Shown here: positions 7,164-10,792 of the stretch, piece after piece | Position numbering within the stretch: position 1 is the stretch's first letter | How the letters are laid out: every line of letters begins with the position of its first letter | DNA from: Anaerolineae bacterium | GTDB taxonomy: Bacteria; Chloroflexota; Anaerolineae; B4-G1 | NCBI GenBank assembly: GCA_030612585.1 | Contig: JAUWNP010000147.1 | Location: 1 to 10,792, forward strand | Length of the DNA: 10,792 bases | Reading direction: 5' to 3' | Translations under genes and position numbers: made by a program | Notes under the pieces: model-generated | Database searches by the model: none | What the model was told of the DNA's origin: nothing | The model's input: only the letters and a program-made list of their open reading frames with translations

Positions 7164-7173
7164 CTACCTGAAG

Positions 7174-7206
7174 TAGCGGTGGGGGTCGAGAGACCCCTGC
7201 CGACTA
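7174..7206 (+). ncRNA. Domain VI of the outer intron, stranded downstream of the inner intron
   Basis: TAG (7174-7176) pairs with CTA (7204-7206), and CGGTGGGGGTC (7177-7187) pairs with GACCCCTGCCG (7192-7202) around a GAGA tetraloop. A7203 is the only unpaired base on the stem, in branch-point position. It follows the inner intron end (7167) after a linker of 6 nt (7168-7173), which is the spacing expected between domains V and VI if the inner intron is removed. Confidence 0.65.
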
Positions 7207-7210
7207 TAAC

Positions 7211-7223
7211 TTATACATTAGGC
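7211..7223 (+). other. 3' half of attC-like site (TTATACATTAGGC)
   Basis: TTATACATTAGGC resembles the L'-R' end of attC sites, which often read TTATACGTTAGGC; the core here is ATTAGGC, one base off GTTRRRY. It directly follows the outer intron and precedes the HD gene by 35 bp. Together with 5931-5946 it would form one attC split by introns. GCCTAAC, complementary to the TTAGGC core, follows the next gene pair at 8521. Confidence 0.45.
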
Positions 7224-7258
7224 CGTCTCAGACAGGCAGATTGCTGTTGGAGAGAGAT

Positions 7259-7702
7259 ATGGCAACATTAGAATGTGCAATTCGAATTGCTGTACAAGCA
7301 CACGCTGGACAAAAGGATAAAGGAGGGAATCCATACATTCTTCATCCACTTCGACTTATGTTCAGGATGCATACCGACACTGAACGGATGGTAGCAGTTC
7401 TACATGATGTGCTTGAAGATAGCAATTGGACCTTAGACCGTCTGCGTGCTGAGGGATTCCCAGATGAGATAGTGATTGCCGTTGACCATCTGACGCGTAG
7501 ACGAGACGAACCTTACGAGAAATTCATAGAGCGAGTGAATGTTAACGCTTTGGCCAGAACAGTAAAAATCGCTGACCTTAGAGACAATATGAATGTAAGC
7601 CGTATTCCTGTATTGACCGATAGAGATATTGCACGGATTAGGAAATACCAGAAGGCGTTAGCGGTATTGCTGGGTTCATCTCCCACCACATCTGGAGGTT
7701 AA
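7259..7702 (+). CDS. Small RelA/SpoT-type HD hydrolase (MESH1-like)
   Basis: The ATG at 7259 is chosen over the in-frame TTG at 7241 because GGAGAGAG (7249-7256) stands just before it. The product is 147 residues, a single HD domain and nothing else. Residues that bind metal and substrate in SpoT/MESH1 hydrolases are present in order: HAGQ (H15), YILHP (H29), LHDVLED (H49, D50, E53, D54) and KIADLRDN (D106, N110). Family knowledge: these enzymes remove the 3'-pyrophosphate of (p)ppGpp using Mn2+; some relatives act on other nucleotides. No synthetase, TGS or ACT domain is attached. The stop codon is 4 bp from the next start, whose ribosome site GGAGG lies inside this gene's end, so the two are co-translated. 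Codon use is AT-richer than in the left half of the window. Confidence 0.82.
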   Translation: MATLECAIRIAVQAHAGQKDKGGNPYILHPLRLMFRMHTDTERMVAVLHDVLEDSNWTLDRLRAEGFPDEIVIAVDHLTRRRDEPYEKFIERVNVNALARTVKIADLRDNMNVSRIPVLTDRDIARIRKYQKALAVLLGSSPTTSGG

Positions 7703-7706
7703 TACG

Positions 7707-8504
7707 ATGAGACAACTCTTGAGACGGATTATTGCAGACATCCGGCAAGGAGAGAACATCGATCTATTGGTAACCGTTTTATTGGTGTTCGTTATCGCTA
7801 TTCTGGATGGCCTTGGTGTTGCCACGGACCGGCTTGTGTCCTCCATCACTCTGGCAACTCTTGGGCTTATCGCGGTAGGCCTTCTACTTACCAGATACCG
7901 GATAGAAGAGATAACCTCCAAAACTGATGTCCGAGACCTGATACGCTTCTCAAGCGAGAAGCCCGTATCACTAAAGGATGATTTACGAAATGCCGACGAG
8001 GTTTGGATGTTAGGTGTCAATATGAGAAAGACAACACAGAACAATTACCATCATTTCACAGAAAAGATAAACTGTGGAGGGAGAATTCGTGTCTTGATTT
8101 CAGAACCTAATGATATCCATTTCGAGGAGGTTGCTGCACGCTTCGCACGCCCTGGAACAATTATTGGCGATATTACCTCACACTTTGAAGAGGTTTTGAG
8201 GTTATATTCCAAAATGAAGGAGTTTGTTGACAATGAGGGAATGGTTCAAGTCAAACTGATGGGGTTCATACCACCCTATAGCTTGTACATCTTCCCAAAT
8301 AAGCAAGATGGTGGTGTCGTTTATGTCGAGGTTTATGGGCATAGGTCTGACACCGGGAGATCAGGTTCTCTGCCCAAGTTCCAGGTGACCGAATGGGAGA
8401 ATCCAAGATGGTATCAGCACTTTGTAAACCAGTTCAAGGTGATGTGGAAGTATGCCAAGAACTACGATGACAGCAATGGTTCATTAAATTCGGGTAACCT
8501 TTAA
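7707..8504 (+). CDS. Two-TM protein with PLD-like/DUF5919-like cytoplasmic domain
   Basis: The ATG at 7707 follows GGAGG at 7694-7698. The 265-residue product has a short basic N-terminus and two membrane helices (about residues 20-39, LLVTVLLVFVIAILDGLGVA, and 44-63, SSITLATLGLIAVGLLLTRY). A soluble domain of about 200 residues follows. This domain has the order seen in PLD-like/DUF5919 sensor domains: AxEVWMLGVN (here ADEVWMLGVN), GGRIRVLISEPND, a helical middle, SLYIFP, VYVEVYGHR, and a final HFVNQFKVMWKYAKNY helix. The HKD motif of active phospholipases D is absent, so a binding or sensing role is more likely than catalysis. Coupled to the HD hydrolase, it could be a membrane effector or sensor responding to a nucleotide; this is inference. 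No close functional match is known to me. Confidence 0.72.
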   Translation: MRQLLRRIIADIRQGENIDLLVTVLLVFVIAILDGLGVATDRLVSSITLATLGLIAVGLLLTRYRIEEITSKTDVRDLIRFSSEKPVSLKDDLRNADEVWMLGVNMRKTTQNNYHHFTEKINCGGRIRVLISEPNDIHFEEVAARFARPGTIIGDITSHFEEVLRLYSKMKEFVDNEGMVQVKLMGFIPPYSLYIFPNKQDGGVVYVEVYGHRSDTGRSGSLPKFQVTEWENPRWYQHFVNQFKVMWKYAKNYDDSNGSLNSGNL

Positions 8505-8520
8505 GAGCGGGTAAAAGGCG

Positions 8521-8551
8521 GCCTAACCAGGGCTTCACCCGACTGCGCTAT
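8521..8551 (+). other. 5' half of attC-like site after the HD/two-TM pair
   Basis: GCCTAAC (8521-8527) is a canonical R'' box, 16 bp after the stop codon. GCTTCACCCGAC follows at the distance and with the look of an attC L'' box (compare TTCAAGCCGAC in aadA-type attC sites). The site is broken at 8552 by GTGCGACC, again a group II intron-like 5' end. I could not find its 3' half. Confidence 0.5.
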
Positions 8552-8833
8552 GTGCGACCAGAAAGGATTGTTGATGGAGTACTACGAAAAGTAGGCCCTG
8601 GGGTGTTCAGGTGTTCCTTCGGCAAGCTCAGGACAGGCTCCTACCCAGGCGTGCATCGCTGGCAACGGCTTTGTGCGAAGCCCTGGGGATGACGGCCATA
8701 ACCTGCTAGCCTCGAGGCGGGGGCGGCCTAGGGAAGCACCGGAAGGTTGAACATACGTGAAGAGGTGTACATCTCGTGAGTCGGAAGCGGCCAAAGAGGC
8801 TGAGAGGCCGTGACCAAAATGGTGAGTGGGGCG
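8552..8833 (+). mobile_element. Probable group II intron 5' fragment, no ORF
   Basis: The segment starts GTGCGACC, a GUGYG intron beginning, immediately after an attC-like half site. It contains phrases that look like DI of bacterial group II introns (TGAAGAGGTGTACATCTCGT, GAGTCGGAAGCGGCC). No RT, domain V or domain VI was found before the next gene, so it would be a truncated 5' end. The open frames here, including a minus-strand one of 136 codons, have no recognisable protein character. Identification rests on pattern memory and is uncertain. Confidence 0.35.
8616..8639 (+). repeat. Small dispersed repeat, copy 2
   Basis: CCTTCGGCAAGCTCAGGACA followed by GGCT matches the consensus CCCTTCGACTTCGCTCAGGGCAGGCT, with changes in the centre. 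Like copies 1 and 3 it lies in non-coding, intron-like DNA. Confidence 0.55.
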
Positions 8834-8890
8834 TGTCAGATTTCGCCCGATATGGGGCCACCGATTTTCGGCCAAGATGGGCCACTCGCA
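8834..8890. mobile_element. Possible solo end of an IS21-family element
   Basis: The stretch starts TGTCAGATTTCGCCCGATAT and holds two copies of GGGCCAC separated by GATTTTCGGCCAAGAT. Ends starting TG with several internal repeats of this GGCC type are characteristic of IS21-family elements. No istA or istB coding sequence is nearby, so at most a solitary end remains. Confidence 0.3.
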
Positions 8891-9139
8891 GAGATGGCGC
8901 ACGGGAAATTCCCGCTGAAAAAGTGGCAGACGGAATGCGTTCGTTAAGGTTGGTCTGAGGGTTCGATATGCACCGCATCTTCCAGACGACAAGGCCCTTG
9001 GACTCTGAAACTGGCACCGGTGATGACGACGACGTGGGCCCGGAGGGTCAGGCGATCCAGGTCCGCCGAGGCCAGCAAGGGGACGCCGAGCAACCGGCGT
9101 TCCTATCCCGACGCCCGCCTATGTCGCTGACACCGGAAT
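8891..9139. other. Non-coding stretch with no recognised feature
   Basis: A frame is open from 8968 into the next gene, but its residues (DDDD, RRGQQGD, many G/P/R) look non-protein-like and base composition differs from the real gene. There is a 13-bp hairpin sequence CGGGAAATTCCCG. I see no RNA gene or transposase. Confidence 0.4.
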
Positions 9140-9150
9140 GGAGAACCAAA

Positions 9151-9942
9151 ATGACATCAAACAGCTTATTGACACTCCAGAGCACCATCATGAGATTGCT
9201 ATCTCAGCCTAATGTAGACAGAAGACTTGGAAGAGGAAGGCATTACTTTACAGAAGCCGTGATGAACCAGTTTCCAGCACAAGAACGCCCTACGCCCGAA
9301 CTCATCACACAAGTTCTCTGGTCACTTATTGGCAAGGGCTTGGTCTACATTGACATTGAACAGCCTGCGCCAGAGAACTGGAGCTGGCGACTCACAAACG
9401 CTGGTGCTGTGTCGGCGAAAGATGAGCAATTCAATCCCGATGACCCGGAACGCTATTTGCTCCGGCTGCGGTCAAATATCCCTGCCGTAAGCGACCTTGT
9501 GTTTATGTACGCTGGAGAGGCCGTTCGCTGTTATACTCACGAATGTTACCTTGCATCGGCTGTAATGCTTGGCGTGGCCTCAGAAGCAGCCTTCCTTGAG
9601 ATGGCGCAGGCAAGTGTAAATTGGCTAGAGGCGGCAGGGCAAAAGCTTCAAGCAATCCTTGATAAGCCACGACAACCTTACGTAAAGAAATTCGAGGAGT
9701 TTAGAAAACGTATTGAGCCACGAAAGTCTGAACTCTCAACTGAGCTAACCGATGGAATGAGTTTGACATTTGATTCCGTACTTGACCTCCTTCGGATAAG
9801 CAGAAATGAAGCTGGTCACCCAACAGGCAAATCCATGCTGCGTGAAGATCAATACATCTCTCTTCAAATGTTCGGACGTTACATACAGAAGCTGTATGCC
9901 CTGAAGGCATTCTTCCTGCAATCTACAAGGAAGGCGGGCTAA
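9151..9942 (+). CDS. Winged-helix plus HEPN/DUF4145-like protein of unknown function
   Basis: The start is placed at the ATG at 9151, with GGAG (9140-9143) 7 bp upstream; an upstream ATG at 8968 would add 61 residues of atypical composition. The product is 263 residues. Residues about 28-86 resemble a winged helix (TPELITQVLWSLIGKGLVYI, then WSWRLTNAG). Residues about 112-258 are helical. They include CYLASAVMLGVASEAAFLEM and RNEAGHP (R218-N-x3-H223), the R-x4-H motif with polar residue that marks HEPN domains. HEPN proteins are often RNases in toxin-antitoxin and phage-defence systems; DUF4145 members also carry such motifs. No signal peptide or TM segment is present. The stop TAA (9940-9942) lies inside the attC-like GGCTAAC. 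Function is unproven. Confidence 0.7.
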   Translation: MTSNSLLTLQSTIMRLLSQPNVDRRLGRGRHYFTEAVMNQFPAQERPTPELITQVLWSLIGKGLVYIDIEQPAPENWSWRLTNAGAVSAKDEQFNPDDPERYLLRLRSNIPAVSDLVFMYAGEAVRCYTHECYLASAVMLGVASEAAFLEMAQASVNWLEAAGQKLQAILDKPRQPYVKKFEEFRKRIEPRKSELSTELTDGMSLTFDSVLDLLRISRNEAGHPTGKSMLREDQYISLQMFGRYIQKLYALKAFFLQSTRKAG

Positions 9943-10063
9943 CCCCCGCTGGAGCTGACCGGGCTATCGCGCGCGAAAATCGACGGCGCGTTGCTTTCGT
10001 AGTTTGTCTTGCATTGAGATGCACGCTGCAAAGCCGCGCGGCAGCTCATCTTCACCGTTGATG
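9937..10063 (+). other. attC-like site after the HEPN-like gene
   Basis: GGCTAAC (9937-9943) matches RYYYAAC except at one position and overlaps the gene's stop. The L''-like TGGAGCTGACC (9950-9960) is complementary to GGCAGCTCA (10040-10048) with unpaired bases, as attC arms have extrahelical bases. The right core would be GTTGATG (10057-10063), an imperfect GTTRRRY. Total length, about 127 bp, is within the attC range. Core matches are weaker than at 8521. Confidence 0.42.
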
Positions 10064-10087
10064 CGCCAAGTGAACTTGGCGTTTCTT
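10064..10087 (+). terminator. Hairpin followed by T-rich run
   Basis: CGCCAAG (10064-10070, allowing one offset) pairs with CTTGGCG (10075-10081) around TGAA, followed by TTTCTT. It could terminate transcription of the HEPN-like gene, or be the first stem of the following intron-like sequence. The T-run is broken by a C. Confidence 0.3.
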
Positions 10088-10101
10088 GCAGGGTGAAAGT
10101 C

Positions 10102-10150
10102 CCCTTCGACAGGCTCACCGCCACGAGTACTCGCGGTGGCAGGGCAGGCT
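10102..10150 (+). repeat. Small dispersed repeat, copy 3, split by a palindrome
   Basis: CCCTTCGACAGGCTCA (10102-10117) and GGGCAGGCT (10142-10150) are the two ends of the same repeat family as at 6115 and 8616. Between them lies a near-perfect palindrome, CCGCCACGAGTACTCGCGGT plus GG (10118-10139), with one mismatch and one wobble pair. Confidence 0.5.
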
Positions 10151-10421
10151 CTGCTGGGTAAGGACTAACCACCCACCCATACCGAGTGTTGCAACTGTTA
10201 GGAAGGTAGTTCAGGAGATGTGAACATTACCGAACGAAGTGGTTGAGGCGTGCACAGGGAACCACATAGCCCGTAGGGGAGACCGCAATCCCCCAGGTCT
10301 TGATGACAGCCTCGATATAGCGCAGGGACGAAAGTTCCGAAATGCAGATGGCGATGGTGTTGACGGGCCAGAAGCCAACACAGAGAGCGACGCCGCCCGC
10401 ACGAAAACCGAAGCGATAATC

Positions 10422-10792
10422 ATGCGAATCAATCTCACAAAACCCTTTTTCACACCCAGAGAAACTGACTTCATCATAGACAGGCTCAAGCAGGCTTCGG
10501 AGGAAGGGTTTATAACGAGCAGGTCTGAAAATAACCCTTACCTGCTGGCATCATACATGGGAGTAGAAGAAAAGGGCATTACGCCAAAATGGAACGTCAA
10601 GATATACACCTACAACACGAAAAAGAAAGGTCACAGCCTGGTATGCGTTGACAAGCACGTTTTGGATAGGTTGCTGGATGGGGACTATGATAGTTTTATT
10701 CCGCCCGACCTTCAAATACTGCGAATTGATGATGCTGGCTGGGGGTTTCCCTTGTGCGGTGTGATGGTCGGCGTATCAGATGAACGAAAAGT
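10422..10792 (+). CDS. Partial hypothetical protein, 3' end outside window
   Basis: An ATG at 10422 opens 123 codons that continue past the window edge. There is no strong ribosome site upstream. The sequence has normal protein character: a charged N-terminal region (TPRETDFIIDRLKQASEEGF), then a beta-rich part (WNVKIYTYNT, HSLVCVDKHV). It ends in the distinctive LLDGDYDSFIPPDLQILRID followed by DAGWGFPLCGVMVGV. The last motif, Asp-Asp-Ala-Gly-x-Gly ending a strand before a Gly-rich hairpin, is reminiscent of the first strands of RNase H-fold proteins, but this is speculative. I do not recognise the family. It is AT-richer than the left part of the window and would belong to a fourth cassette-like unit. 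Confidence 0.65.
   Translation, partial: MRINLTKPFFTPRETDFIIDRLKQASEEGFITSRSENNPYLLASYMGVEEKGITPKWNVKIYTYNTKKKGHSLVCVDKHVLDRLLDGDYDSFIPPDLQILRIDDAGWGFPLCGVMVGVSDERK

Larger units (their letters stand above)
6306..7167 (+). mobile_element. Inner group II intron (IIB-like) with reverse transcriptase deleted
   Basis: It begins GTGTGTCC at 6306, directly after domain V of the outer intron. The 5' ribozyme part carries stretches I recognise from RT-bearing bacterial group II introns: GCCAGAAGCCCC, TTCTGAAGCCTATCGACAAA, GAGAAACCCCGGAGGTC and, just before the ORF, GGCGGATGGGTCCGTAGTAG. An RT start, then an RT end, follow at 6820-6992. Domain V (7025-7057) and domain VI (7063-7163, bulged A7161) are intact, and the element ends CTAC at 7167, seven nt from the bulged A. 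Several open frames overlap it on both strands, but they are translations of ribozyme sequence. Without its RT it could move or splice efficiently only with help supplied in trans. Confidence 0.72.
5947..7207 (+). mobile_element. Outer group II intron (ORF-less, class C/attC-type by location), interrupted by a second intron
   Basis: The element starts with GTGTGTCC (consensus GUGYG). It continues with the DI-type stretch GATGAAAGTCCGG, and after about 320 nt reaches a domain V hairpin (6275-6305) with a GAAA-type loop and a 2-nt CG bulge. The next expected part, domain VI, is not adjacent. It is found at 7174-7206, after a second complete intron. The outer element then ends at about 7207-7210. 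It encodes no protein. One domain V mismatch (G6276 opposite A6304) falls in the catalytic AGC triad pairing, so it may be inactive. Group IIC-attC introns are known to use integron attC sites as targets; the attC-like exons on both sides fit that. Class assignment is by location only. Confidence 0.6.
10061..10421 (+). other. Structured non-coding region, possibly group II intron DI fragment
   Basis: Soon after the attC-like site come ATGCGCC plus a stem, then GCAGGGTGAAAGTCCCC. The latter matches the GGGTGAAAGTCCC-type element found near the 5' end of many group II introns. Further on there are several short hairpins, e.g. GGGACGAAAGTTCC at about 10325. No RT, domain V or clear GUGYG start was found; the first base would be A instead of G. 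The minus-strand frame here (92 codons) is not protein-like. Confidence 0.3.

Noticed and set aside
5964..7171. Several 60-200 codon open frames on both strands between 5964 and 7171
   Set aside because: This DNA is ribozyme sequence; these frames are typical spurious ORFs of group II introns and have no protein-like features beyond the RT ends.
7707..8504. Active phospholipase D
   Set aside because: No HxKxxxxD motif is present, so only a PLD-like fold resemblance is claimed.
8582..8992. Minus-strand frame of 136 codons
   Set aside because: No recognisable domain; it crosses the dispersed repeat and the IS-like end and fits non-coding DNA.
8968..9150. 61-residue N-terminal extension of the HEPN-like protein
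   Set aside because: Low-complexity, non-protein-like residues and no ribosome site, whereas ATG 9151 has GGAG 7 bp upstream.
1..10792. tRNA or rRNA genes
   Set aside because: No cloverleaf with a TTCRA arm plus CCA-type end and no rRNA-like stretch was seen on either strand.

Overview
This window looks like a piece of a Chloroflexota genome (probably Anaerolineae or a relative). The main reason is two large secreted proteins, an FG-GAP beta-propeller protein and a right-handed beta-helix protein. Both end in the short tail [VI][FY]LPL[IV]VR, which I associate with extracellular proteins of that phylum. The assignment is inference, because no rRNA or housekeeping gene is present. Base composition shifts visibly from GC-rich at the left to more AT-rich genes from about 7.2 kb onward, as expected for acquired DNA.

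Layout. (1) 3-3677: the 3' part of a giant FG-GAP protein with 14 repeats; its reading frame is open to the left window edge, so its start lies outside. Within it is a four-copy, 39-bp, GC-rich palindromic tandem repeat that keeps the frame. (2) 3713-3850, minus strand: the N-terminal stump of an integron-integrase-like tyrosine recombinase, cut off after about 46 codons. (3) From 4113 rightward the DNA reads like an integron cassette array whose integrase has been lost. A GTTGGGC core sits ahead of the beta-helix gene. RYYYAAC-type attC ends (one imperfect) lie just after three successive gene units: 5931 (GCCCAAC), 8521 (GCCTAAC) and 9937 (GGCTAAC). (4) 5947-7207: the first attC-like site is split by ribozyme DNA that I read as a twintron. 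An outer ORF-less group II intron is interrupted, exactly between domains V and VI, by a second group II intron (6306-7167). The inner intron's reverse transcriptase has been reduced to its first 24 and last 34 codons. (5) 7259-8504: a tight two-gene unit with a small SpoT/MESH1-like HD hydrolase followed by a two-TM protein with a cytoplasmic domain resembling PLD-like/DUF5919 sensors. (6) 8552-9139: no gene; intron-like sequence, a small dispersed repeat and a possible IS21-type end. (7) 9151-9942: a winged-helix plus HEPN-like protein whose stop codon lies inside the next attC-like site. (8) 10061-10421: more intron-like, non-coding DNA, then a partial unknown gene running off the right edge.

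How it fits together: a degraded integron (a CALIN-like array, i.e. attC sites without an integrase) appears to have collected a secreted beta-helix protein and at least two units that resemble defence or stress modules. Its attC sites seem to have served as landing places for group II introns. The HD + two-TM pair and the wHTH-HEPN gene are the best candidates for an undescribed system; the nested introns and the cassette boundaries are the strongest structural observations. No database search or folding programme was run. All pairings given were checked by hand.
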